Source of the DNA: Aurantiochytrium sp. KH105
Taxonomy: Eukaryota > Sar > Bigyra > Thraustochytrida > Thraustochytriidae
Length of the DNA stretch: 64,000 bases
Assembly: GCA_003116975.1 (NCBI GenBank)
Contig: BGKB01000146.1
Location: 62,001-126,000 of the forward strand
Direction of reading: 5' to 3'
The notes under the pieces are model-generated. The model was given only the letters and a program-made list of their open reading frames with translations. It had not been told where the DNA came from and searched no databases. Within the stretch, counting starts at the first letter, position 1; every line of letters begins with the position of its first letter. Positions 19,475-27,875 of the stretch are shown one piece after another. The translations under genes and the position numbers were made by a program.

Positions 19475-21259
19475 ATGAGCTGCCTCCCGCTGCGCGCGGG
19501 GCGCGCGCGGTCGCGCGCCGGCGATGCGGAGGATGGCGCGCGGGCGCGCGGATCGGCGAGCACGGCGCGCAGCAACACCATGGGCAACAACGCCGCCGCC
19601 CTCGCCGCCGCCGGCGGCGGCGGGGGCTCGGCCGCGCAGAGGCTCGCGCCGCCGCCGCCGCGCGAGGGCGGCGCGCGCGCCGTGCCCAGCGCCGCTGGCG
19701 AACACAGGCTCTGGCTGCGACAGCAGCGCCTGCGGCGCCGCGCCAAGGCCGAGCACGACGACGACTACGAGGACGAGGACGACGAGGACGAGTACGACGC
19801 GGAGCGCGACGAGGACGACGAGACGGAGCCCGACACCGACACCACTGGCGGCAGCGGAGCCCGCTTCCGCGGACTGAACGGAGCCCGCAGAGCCGGCGCG
19901 GGCGAGAATGGCTTCGCCCTGTACCTGGCGTACGGCCCGGGCCAAGGTCTGAGCGAGTGGGTCACGCACTTCGACGGGGAGATCCTGAGCAGGTACTTTG
20001 GACTCTGCTCTCTGTGCGGGTTTGCGAGCAACCCCGACGGGACGTCCTCTTCCGGCGCGAGGTCGTCCCTGGCGCGACTGGTCAGGGCTTCTCGGAGCGT
20101 CCCTCGAGGCGGCGACCGACGCGCCGTCACTGCGCTCGCGGTGAGCACCCGCACCGATGACACGGACGCGCTTCTTACGACTGGGGAGACCAAGATTGCC
20201 AACGACAACACCATCGTCACGATGAGCGATTGCTGCATGTATGTTGCCTTTGCCAATGAACAGTTTGCCTACGAACTGCTGGGCGCCTCGGGGCCCGATA
20301 GTGCGCAGGGCGGAGCCGACTACGACGAGTCTCAGGACGCCGAGGGTGCCGAGACGCGTGCCGCCTTTGAGGCGGCGCCCAGAGACACTCGCATCATTAT
20401 TGAGCTGGACCACGGTCTGGACCCGATTCGACAATTCGCGCCTGAAATGCTCGAGCAGATGCCGCTCGTGCTCTCAATGCAGTCGCGGGATCTAAAGAGC
20501 GTCGCGCTGTCGGAGACTCTCGCCGTCAAGCTCGTGCTCTTGGCGCATGAAATGGGCCTCCCCTCCGAGCTGCGAGCGCGGGCCTTTCAGGATACGGTGC
20601 GGGCCATTCAAGGCGTATGGCAGCCGGCTGGTCTCGACAAAGCCAGCCTCTTGCGCGGTCTGCAAGTGCATGCAGATATCATCAATGAATGCGGGGCCTT
20701 GGACCTCTTTCACCGTGCGGGTCTGTACATGATCGAGGAGAACCCTGGCTGGCTCAACGAGCTTCTCGATGCGACCATGTATCCGGACACGTCCACGACG
20801 AGTCGCGCGCTGGACATCAATGTTCTTTACACCATTCACTTGTACGTGTGTTGGGATCCTCTGTCCAAGGCCATGTATGAGCGCGTGAGCGGCCTATTTT
20901 CGAGCAACAAGGAGCGCGAGCTTAATGTTTCGAAACGCGCCGTACGTGTGCTCGAGGCCGACGACTACCGATGCGCGCGTCGCATGGTGGCGCTGGCGCT
21001 GCGCCACAAGAATAATGCAGACGCCCAAATTTACGTCGCCTCCTCGCTAGAGCGCCTCGCGCGTCGTGCAGCAACCAAGCAGCTCGCCGCTTTTGCCATG
21101 CCGTACGCGCTCCAGACAGTCGAGGACATGACGGGTTCCCCGGCCGGCGCAAAGCTGATCACCCTCATGCAGATCCTCGTTTCCAAAAAGGCTGCCACGA
21201 GCGCCGACAAGGCGCGTTTCAGGCGCCACCAAGCTTCGATAAACCTTGACGCAGCCTGA
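19475..21259 (+). CDS. Unrecognised protein with acidic N-terminal linker and helical C-terminal half
   Basis: A 594-residue frame. Two starts are plausible: 19475 (A at -3), or 19580 (ACC before ATG), which would begin MGNNAAAL and fit an N-myristoylation pattern. The first 110 residues are low complexity: Ala/Gly/Arg-rich, then a long Asp/Glu run. A globular part begins near GFALYLAYGPGQG and includes a CSLCGF element. The C-terminal half (about 270-590) is helical and Leu-rich, with paired helices like ARM or HEAT solenoids (for example ETLAVKLVLLAHEMGLPSEL), but no repeat is regular enough to name. I do not recognise the family. The even codon use and unique sequence of the second half make this a real gene. 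The shared GATAGnCGACTTGCGCGC element lies upstream. Confidence 0.75.
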   Translation: MSCLPLRAGRARSRAGDAEDGARARGSASTARSNTMGNNAAALAAAGGGGGSAAQRLAPPPPREGGARAVPSAAGEHRLWLRQQRLRRRAKAEHDDDYEDEDDEDEYDAERDEDDETEPDTDTTGGSGARFRGLNGARRAGAGENGFALYLAYGPGQGLSEWVTHFDGEILSRYFGLCSLCGFASNPDGTSSSGARSSLARLVRASRSVPRGGDRRAVTALAVSTRTDDTDALLTTGETKIANDNTIVTMSDCCMYVAFANEQFAYELLGASGPDSAQGGADYDESQDAEGAETRAAFEAAPRDTRIIIELDHGLDPIRQFAPEMLEQMPLVLSMQSRDLKSVALSETLAVKLVLLAHEMGLPSELRARAFQDTVRAIQGVWQPAGLDKASLLRGLQVHADIINECGALDLFHRAGLYMIEENPGWLNELLDATMYPDTSTTSRALDINVLYTIHLYVCWDPLSKAMYERVSGLFSSNKERELNVSKRAVRVLEADDYRCARRMVALALRHKNNADAQIYVASSLERLARRAATKQLAAFAMPYALQTVEDMTGSPAGAKLITLMQILVSKKAATSADKARFRRHQASINLDAA

Positions 21260-21847
21260 CGAATCAGCATCCAGTACCGCACTTTTGCGATGATTCGCAG
21301 TTAGTCTGCCAAGTCTGAACAGTAAATCTACCTTGGGCGGCCTGCATAACCTCCCCGCTTTTCCCCCATGCAGAAAGGAAAAACGCAATTGCGAAAGGCA
21401 AATGCCAAACGCAGCAAGCAATTCCAATTTGCTTTCTTTCTTTTCCGGGGGTTGAGGGAGGACTGCTACCTACCTACATGCCGCCACATCCCAACATGAT
21501 AACCCCAAAACAAAAAGTGTTCTTTCTTCTCTGTGCTCTCCGCAAAGCTTTTCTCGTTGCTGCTGCCTATTACAGACACACAAGACCAGACGTCCTCGAC
21601 CTTCAAGTTGTGTGTGTGCTGCGCTGCTAGTCCTGACCTAACCGTAAGCTGCCCGCTCCGGCTGGCTGAAGAACCAAAGCTTCAACTCAACGCAAGACAG
21701 CGCGGCGCACGCGCGCTGACCAGAGAAGACGCTTGGCCGGCGCAGGCGGAAGGACAGCGCGCGAGCGAAAGTGCCCGCGGTAGACAGGAAAGGCCTCAAC
21801 AAGAAGCCAAAGTAGGGCTGCTCGCTCGTCCGACTTTCAAGGGCAAG
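21260..21847. promoter_or_regulatory. Short intergenic region, presumed promoter of the 21848 gene
   Basis: About 590 bp separate two same-strand genes. The frame of the downstream gene is open back to 21533 but contains no ATG before 21848, so this is probably 5' UTR or an unrecognised upstream exon. No other gene is visible. Confidence 0.45.
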
Positions 21848-22813
21848 ATGCAACACGACGTTAGGGACGCTGGCGACAAGAAAACGACGTCCAAGACGGG
21901 CGGAGATACTTGTCATTCCGCAAACTCGACGCAAGAGACATCGAGGCCGGTGTCCCCTGCATCGTCTCAACCGCCTGCGACATCGGGAAAGAGGTTTGTG
22001 AAGCGAAGTCCGAAACGCAAACTCCCGGTCGCCGGGACGGTCGATGCGCGCATGAACGCAGAAGTGCCAGCGGATACGCGACGACGGGGCGTTGCAGTTG
22101 ACGTCAAGGCAGCGAAAAAACCCCGTCCCTCGAAGAAGGAAAAGCTTGCGCGAACGGCTCCTACGCGCTCTGCAAACGAAAACCAAAAAACTACTGCTCC
22201 AAAATTTTCAAGCGAGCTCTTGAACAGTCAGTCGAGCGCGGAGGACGGAGAAGAGTTTAATTCGCTGACTCCTTTTTTGGCAAGCAGCGGGGATCTGAGC
22301 CGTAAACCAGGCCTGGCAGCTAAAGTCGAGCACAAGTCGCTGCCAAGCTTGCATGCAAGCGAGCAAGCTGGAGAGCGTCCTCCGCTCTCACCTGGACGGT
22401 CTCCTTTCGCGGCTCATATCGATTTTGCGCGTCCCTTGAACCGTTCGCCCCAGCGCAAGGGCGCGCACGCGCCGACACACGACGCAAAGACTGACGACGT
22501 TGGCAGCTCTGCAAAGAATGGTTTTCACGACGACGCGCGGAATCTTGCGCGGCATCGGCACAGCGTTTCGACGCGCGTCAATTATCTCGATGCAGACGAC
22601 GACACGCGCGACTACGTGGTTGTGCCGCCGTCAATGAGCCACCGACCTGCGAACAAGTCGCGAGCCAAGCTTTCTAAAGCCGCAAGTAGCGTTCTGCGTT
22701 CGTCGAGCTCTTTGCTCGAGAACACGACCAGTATGAGCAGCAGCACGAGTTCACAATTTTCCCTCACCGATCACCAGCGCTCGCGTCACGACGCAAGCTA
22801 CCTTCTCGACTAA
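21848..22813 (+). CDS. Unrecognised, probably disordered basic protein
   Basis: A 321-residue protein starting at the first in-frame ATG, in the context GCAAGATG. It is rich in Ser, Lys, Arg, Pro and Asp and has no hydrophobic segment. Basic patches such as KRFVKRSPKRKLP and KKPRPSKKEK look like nuclear localisation signals, and several SP or SPxR sites could be kinase targets. The C-terminus is Ser-rich and ends in SYLLD. No domain is recognised. A nuclear role is a guess from composition. The frame continues upstream without ATG, so an additional 5' exon cannot be excluded. Confidence 0.55.
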   Translation: MQHDVRDAGDKKTTSKTGGDTCHSANSTQETSRPVSPASSQPPATSGKRFVKRSPKRKLPVAGTVDARMNAEVPADTRRRGVAVDVKAAKKPRPSKKEKLARTAPTRSANENQKTTAPKFSSELLNSQSSAEDGEEFNSLTPFLASSGDLSRKPGLAAKVEHKSLPSLHASEQAGERPPLSPGRSPFAAHIDFARPLNRSPQRKGAHAPTHDAKTDDVGSSAKNGFHDDARNLARHRHSVSTRVNYLDADDDTRDYVVVPPSMSHRPANKSRAKLSKAASSVLRSSSSLLENTTSMSSSTSSQFSLTDHQRSRHDASYLLD

Positions 22814-23963
22814 TGGCAATTTCTGCCTGCCTGCCTGCCTGCCTGTCTGCCTGCCTATCTGCAGCTGCTCGCTGTCTGTCGCACCAGACCTCGCTTTTAG
22901 AACTATCTCACTGTCAATAATGTCTTACCCTCCACAGAATGATTCCTTGATCCCTTCCACTGGTCTTGGGCCCCTCAGCCGGACCCGGTGGCGTCTGCGG
23001 TGGCGGCTCGCCAAGGTTCGCCTTCGTTCGTCCCATCACACGTCCGTCCAGGTGTGGTTCCTCTCCTCTGCGTCCTGCACCGTTCTCTTCTGGCACGAGC
23101 TCAGCAGCCGCAGCTGCAGCAACTACACCACCACCAGCAGCACTGCCACAACGCCACAGCGCTTGTCTGGCTGCGCTGCCACAACCCGACATCTACCATG
23201 GCTACTTGGCTGTTGTATCTGGCTGGCCTCCGACCGCCCGCTCGCGCCCCTTTCTTGGGCTCCGACCGCCTTCAGTCCTCCCTGACCCTCACTCCGAGTC
23301 ATCGCTCGCCCCTTCTTCGAGTTCTTTCCTCGCGCCTTCGACGAACGCATCCGCATCGCGCGCTCTGACTCACCTCTCCGAGTTTCGTCTCGAGCCCCTG
23401 CTCTTTCCGCGCTGCAGCTGCAGCTGCTCGCCGTCGCAGAGCATCTCGCGAGGTCACGCTGCGCTTGATGGAGTATTCGGGCTTGGTTGAGATGGATTGA
23501 GACTGCGATTCTTTGATCGTTTGATTGACGGGTTGATTGATTGACGTGTTGATTGATTGATTATTGCCAGTGAGCGACCGACTCGGCTCGGAGGGTCCGG
23601 GTTTCCCCGAAGCCTAGGTCGGGGCAACCGGTTTCGCCGGCGGCGCCGAGTCCAGCGAAACAGAGGAAGGAAAGAAAACAAAGGAAAGAAAGAAAGAAAG
23701 AAGAAAGAAAAACAAGTCGAATGGAAGAAGGAAACAAACCCGCATCGCAAGCAAGACCAGACGCTAAGACCACTTCACGCACGCACGCACGCACGCACGC
23801 CTGCGCGAGAGCGAGAGCGAGAGCGCGCGCGGTCTGCTGCCGGCGGAGGCGGAGCGGGGACGCTCGCTCGCTCGCTCGCTTGCCTGCCTGCCTGCTGCGC
23901 GGAAGCAGCGGCGCGACCGGAATCGGGTTGATCGGGATCGGATCGCGTGCTTGGTAAAGAAAG
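22814..23963. promoter_or_regulatory. Intergenic region upstream of ISCU with many microsatellites
   Basis: Contents are a TGCC array just after the stop (about 22827-22858), Pro/Ala-coding low complexity from 22966 to 23490 without a recognisable product, a TTGA array at about 23512-23562, a GAAA array at about 23670-23712, and CACG, GCTC and CCTG arrays between 23777 and 23893. A short frame starting MSYPPQNDSL at 22920 is probably spurious. The last part serves as the ISCU promoter. Confidence 0.45.
23512..23893. repeat. Run of tetranucleotide arrays (TTGA, GAAA, CACG, GCTC, CCTG)
   Basis: Five different tetranucleotide arrays follow one another within 380 bp just upstream of the ISCU start codon. 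Each is short. None appears to be coding. Confidence 0.75.
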
Positions 23964-24473
23964 ATGCTGGCCGGCGCACGGAGGGCGGCGAGCGTGGCGG
24001 GCGTGGCGGTCCGCGGCCGCACGGGCCCCGCGTTCAACGTGCAGCGCGTGGCGTCCAAGTACACGGACAGCCTGATCGACCATTACGAGAGCCCGCGTAA
24101 TGTGGGTTCGCTCGACAAGAAGAAGATCAATGTCGGCACTGGCCTTGTGGGTGCCCCGGCCTGCGGTGACGTGATGAAGCTGCAGATCGAGGTTGACGAC
24201 GAGGGCCGCATTATCGAGTCCAAGTTCAAGACCTTTGGCTGTGGCTCCGCCATCGCCTCCAGCTCGGTGGCCACCGAGTGGGTCAAGGGCAAGACGCTCG
24301 ATGAGTGCCTCCAGATCAAGAACGCCGACATCGCCAAGCACCTCAAGTTGCCGCCTGTCAAGCTGCACTGCAGCATGCTCGCCGAGGACGCCATCAAGGC
24401 CGCAATCCACGACTACAAGACCAAGTCTGGCGCCGGCAACGCCGAGCCCAAGGCTGCTGAGGCCAAGGCGTAA
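23964..24473 (+). CDS. ISCU: Mitochondrial iron-sulfur cluster assembly scaffold ISCU
   Basis: A 169-residue IscU protein on which [2Fe-2S] clusters are built from sulfur delivered by the Nfs1 desulfurase complex in the mitochondrial matrix. The first 30 residues are Arg/Ala-rich and lack acidic residues, as expected for a targeting peptide. The three ligand Cys are C67 in GAPACGD, C93 in FGCGSA and C136 in LHCSMLAEDA; D69 follows the first one. The LPPVK sequence at 129-133 is the binding site for the mitochondrial Hsp70/HscA chaperone. A short Ala/Lys-rich tail extends beyond the usual end. The start has A at -3. Single exon with no visible defect. Confidence 0.97.
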   Translation: MLAGARRAASVAGVAVRGRTGPAFNVQRVASKYTDSLIDHYESPRNVGSLDKKKINVGTGLVGAPACGDVMKLQIEVDDEGRIIESKFKTFGCGSAIASSSVATEWVKGKTLDECLQIKNADIAKHLKLPPVKLHCSMLAEDAIKAAIHDYKTKSGAGNAEPKAAEAKA

Positions 24474-25327
24474 GCAAGTGCATTGCGCGCCTCGGCCGCT
24501 ATTGTTGTCCAGTCTCCTCTTCGGCCCGAATGCATGGACGGGCGGGGAGAGTCTTTCAAGCTTTGACGCCCGAGACGAGCCTGCTGGTGTTTCTTTTTCT
24601 CTGGAACACATCAGTTCGCCTTGTCTTGGGTCCTCAGCGCCGACCCTGGGCTGTTTCGTGTGCTTGATCGAGCTCACAACAGCAAAAGCAGTTCATGGGG
24701 AGCAGGCGGCGGGAGCACAGTATAATTTTGTCAACTGAGGATGTCCTATCTTTTCACACATTTCTTTTTCTTTCTATGATATATATCGTCAACGCGCACC
24801 TCGCAAGATGAGTGCGCATTCACATGCAGCGAGATTGCGCATGGAATGAATTGCAGAGAAGAGTTTTTCTTTTTCTTCTTCTCTCTCTGACCCTCTCTCT
24901 CTCTTCAGCTTGCATTGTGTGATTCTTCGTTTCCTTCTTCGTTTCCTTTTTTCCCTTTTTAGCTTGGTCGAACAAACACTGTCCCTTGCCAGCACAACGA
25001 AAATGCGAAAGGAACTGTGCAAGAGAAACTTTCTTCCTTTTCATCCTTTCTTCCCGGTTTGACGAGCCTCGGCACGGGACAATCCATCTTATCTTCATGT
25101 TGTTGTTGAAGGGGAAAAAAGGGGAATTGAAGGAGTGACGACCAAGTGCAAGCAGCTGTACCTTGAAAATCGTTGTCACGCCACGCACAATATGGGTAGA
25201 ACCTGATCTTCTCCTTGTCTTGCAGTGCAGACGACGAATCTCTTTGGAGATGCTATGCTCAATTTTTCAGTGGTTTGGGATGACAGCGTTTGATCTTATC
25301 TCCACCGATCCAGGGTCTCGTCGCTTC
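24474..25327. other. Convergent 3' intergenic region between ISCU and the channel gene
   Basis: An 850-bp spacer between two 3' ends, lower in GC than the genes and with several T- and CT-rich runs (24760-24910). No gene, RNA or mobile element is recognised. Confidence 0.5.
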
Positions 25328-27214
25328 TTAGCCATCGGTCGCAATGCTATAAAGCACCTCTGTAGCAAGATGCTGAAGCTCATGGTGCTCCTTCAGATTC
25401 TCTTGCAACTTTTCCATGGTCTGCAGATAATGCAAGAGCGTATCACGAGGCCAAAGCGTGCTTCCAGCGTCCTGTTCTCCAAAAACAGTAAGGCTTTGCT
25501 GCACGAAGCGCTTCCATTCATCGGCCTTGGCGGCATCATAAAATTTGCTCAACCTTGAGTCAGCCCATCGAGAGGTCTGGGGGCTCTGCATTTGCTTTGT
25601 TGGCGACAAGTCGTTTGTCTGTACCGTAAGGTCGGGCTTTCTGCCGTCCTCGCCGGCGCTGTTGGGCGAGGCAGAAGAGGTGCCCTGCGCCGGTTCGCCT
25701 CCGCCCTTGCTGCCCATCAAGGTGAGGGGATCTACGCCGTCGGCAATCCATGCTTTGGGAATCGCAAAGGACTGACGCGCACGTGGTCGCCTCGGCGAAG
25801 AATCGTTGGTCAGATTGTGCTTGATGACAGCTCGAAGGTGTGTGTCTCCGCCCAGTGGCTGACCAGTCATTGATGCGTTTGTGTTTGTCATTTGACGCAA
25901 GAGGCTTCCAGTTGTGGGCGGCATGATGGCGCTGCTCTCCTTTTTCTTGGAATTAATGGAAGGATTTTCGACTTCACTCGCACTCGAGGCCCGCCCGTTC
26001 TTGTTTGAAGAAGAGTTCTTGCTGTGAATCATTTGGTGCTCAATCTCACGCTTCTTTTCCTCCATTTGTTGCTGGAAATTCTTGACATACTTGCGCATGC
26101 GTGCTCTCTTGCGAGACATTTGATCGAGGTCCGCGAGTTCCTGACTAATGCTCTGAAAGTTCTTGACCATAACACCAATGAAGATATTTCGAAAGATGAA
26201 TGCTCCCAGTGCGACCCAAACGACAAAAAAGCTAATGGTGACAATCATGTTCGTTTCGCCCTCGTCCGAGATTTCCTTGGCGATATTGTACCACTGGTCC
26301 AGCGTCAGCAGCTGAAAGAGAGTACGGACAGCAGCAATCATGTCAGAAAAGACGAAAGTGTATTCCAAGCCCTCCACGGTCGAACTGGAATAGTCAGAAA
26401 AGAGGCCAATCGCCAGAACTGCAAAAATGTACATGAGGAGACAGAGAAGAATGAGCACAAAACCGAGACTCTGCAAGGCCTCCATGACCGTGCGAACGAT
26501 GATACGCAAGCTGCGGAACTTGGCAATCATCTTGAGCGTACGAAAGGTACGAAAGATGCGTAGATTTTTGGCCACGCTTGCAAAATTTTGCGCATTGCTC
26601 TGGTCTTCCGATCCCATCAGAGCTTGCGCGAGCATGGGGACAAGCACACCTGCCGTGACAAGAAAGTCAAAGACATTCCAACCGTCTCTCCAAAAGGAGC
26701 GAAAGTTGGCAATCCACTTGAGCACAATCTCCCAAACGAAAATAACCATGGTGCAGTTATCGAGAACCTCGAGAGTCTGAACCGTTCGCCAGTCTTCAAT
26801 CTCGTCCATGCTGGTCTGGATTCCGAGTACGATGGCATTGACGAGAATGGTGCCAATGACAAAGGAAGAAAAGTTCTTGTGCCTCGAAAGCCATCGCGCC
26901 CACACGTGCAAGGGCAGAGAGCGGGGCGCACGCTGCAAGCGACCAGGTTTGCGGGTCGCCATGCGCGTCAGCCGAGGTCCGCTCGTTTCTTCTGTCTCTG
27001 GCGTGCGTTTGAAGATTTTGAACTTTATTAGGGAGTGCGGCTTGTGTCGAAGGACATCTTCGAGGGCGTCGGGCTGCTCAAAGACCGTCGAGGAATGCTG
27101 CGGCGCCTCGAACGCGCTGCATGTGTCTGACTCGCTGAGCCGAAATTCTTCAATGAGGGAGTTGCGAAAGTAGTAGCTGCGCGCCGCAAGGTCATTCTCT
27201 GACATTTCCACCAT
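25328..27214 (-). CDS. Single-domain voltage-gated cation channel, CatSper-like
   Basis: A 628-residue six-transmembrane channel subunit. S1 begins near residue 115 (SSFVIGTILVNAIVLGI); S2 and S3 lie near 150-200. S4 has regularly spaced positive residues R219, R222, R225, K228, R234 and R237. The pore segment ends in TLDQW (304-308), which fits the TxDxW calcium-selectivity signature of CatSper subunits, and S6 is near 324-350. A coiled-coil-like Gln/Glu/Lys helix follows (355-395), then a long disordered Ser-rich C-terminus. Four such subunits would form one calcium channel, usually in the flagellum. A bacterial-type NaV relative is the main alternative. The ATG at 27214 has A at -3 and a second ATG follows three codons later. 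The gene is head-to-head with the membrane protein at 27876. Confidence 0.85.
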   Translation of the reverse strand: MVEMSENDLAARSYYFRNSLIEEFRLSESDTCSAFEAPQHSSTVFEQPDALEDVLRHKPHSLIKFKIFKRTPETEETSGPRLTRMATRKPGRLQRAPRSLPLHVWARWLSRHKNFSSFVIGTILVNAIVLGIQTSMDEIEDWRTVQTLEVLDNCTMVIFVWEIVLKWIANFRSFWRDGWNVFDFLVTAGVLVPMLAQALMGSEDQSNAQNFASVAKNLRIFRTFRTLKMIAKFRSLRIIVRTVMEALQSLGFVLILLCLLMYIFAVLAIGLFSDYSSSTVEGLEYTFVFSDMIAAVRTLFQLLTLDQWYNIAKEISDEGETNMIVTISFFVVWVALGAFIFRNIFIGVMVKNFQSISQELADLDQMSRKRARMRKYVKNFQQQMEEKKREIEHQMIHSKNSSSNKNGRASSASEVENPSINSKKKESSAIMPPTTGSLLRQMTNTNASMTGQPLGGDTHLRAVIKHNLTNDSSPRRPRARQSFAIPKAWIADGVDPLTLMGSKGGGEPAQGTSSASPNSAGEDGRKPDLTVQTNDLSPTKQMQSPQTSRWADSRLSKFYDAAKADEWKRFVQQSLTVFGEQDAGSTLWPRDTLLHYLQTMEKLQENLKEHHELQHLATEVLYSIATDG

Positions 27215-27875
27215 TGTTGCGGCCCGCTGTAGTCCTCCAGCTGCGCAGCTGCGCAGCCTAGTTGCCTGGCTGCCTGGCTGCCTGCCTAGCTAGCTGGCCA
27301 GCTAGCTAGCTCGCAAACTTTTCGCGCCGGCGCCGGCCTCGCGCGCTCCCGCGCCACGCCCCGCCCCGCCACGCCACGCCGGGGCCCCGGCCCTTCCTCC
27401 GCAATGGCAGTCTGCCTTGTCTTCCTCGCGCCCCTTTCTTTCCAAACCTTCTTGACCTTTGCTCGGTCCTTGGCTCGTATGCCTTCGTTCCAGCGGTCAC
27501 CAACCTGGGACGTGAGACCGCAAAAATGTGTCGGTTGAGTTTGTGCGCAACCCATTTTCCCTTCTGCTCGCGCGATGTCCCACACACATACCGCAGGACA
27601 TCTTTGCCACTCAGCCTTGCCTGTGCATGCGGCCGCAGCGGTGGCGATGCTGCGGCCGGCTGCGGCGAGCGTCATAACAGCGGCCGCAACAGAAGCCGGG
27701 CCTAGCATAACTTGAAGCCGTCGTTGATCGCGCGGCCAGGCGCGGCTTGGCCCGGCCCGGCGCGTTGCGCCGTGTGGGCGACCGGGCAGCCGGCAAGTCC
27801 AAGTGCCGGCACGAGCTGGCCTTGTTGGACTTTCTCTTGCTCGCTCGCTCGCTCTCACGGCGAAAGGAGCCGAAA
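27215..27875. promoter_or_regulatory. Divergent promoter region between channel and multi-pass membrane protein
   Basis: The 661 bp between the two start codons hold two perfect palindromes close to the channel start, at 27240-27257 and 27286-27309, and several GCCTGGCT and TAGC units. The rest is GC-rich. Both genes are presumably transcribed outward from here. There is no convincing ORF. Confidence 0.55.
27240..27309. repeat. Two perfect palindromes upstream of the channel gene
   Basis: An 18-bp palindrome (27240-27257, GCTGCGCAGCTGCGCAGC) and a 24-bp palindrome (27286-27309, centred on TGGCCA and flanked by AGCTAGC units) lie 26 and 72 bp upstream of the channel ATG. Between them are direct repeats of GCCTGGCT. 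They could be protein-binding sites or form hairpins in the 5' UTR. Confidence 0.8.

Noticed and set aside
22920-23490. Possible Pro/Ala-rich gene upstream of ISCU (MSYPPQNDSL...)
   Set aside because: Three overlapping frames are open with equal quality, none has a recognisable domain, and the strand is not decided.
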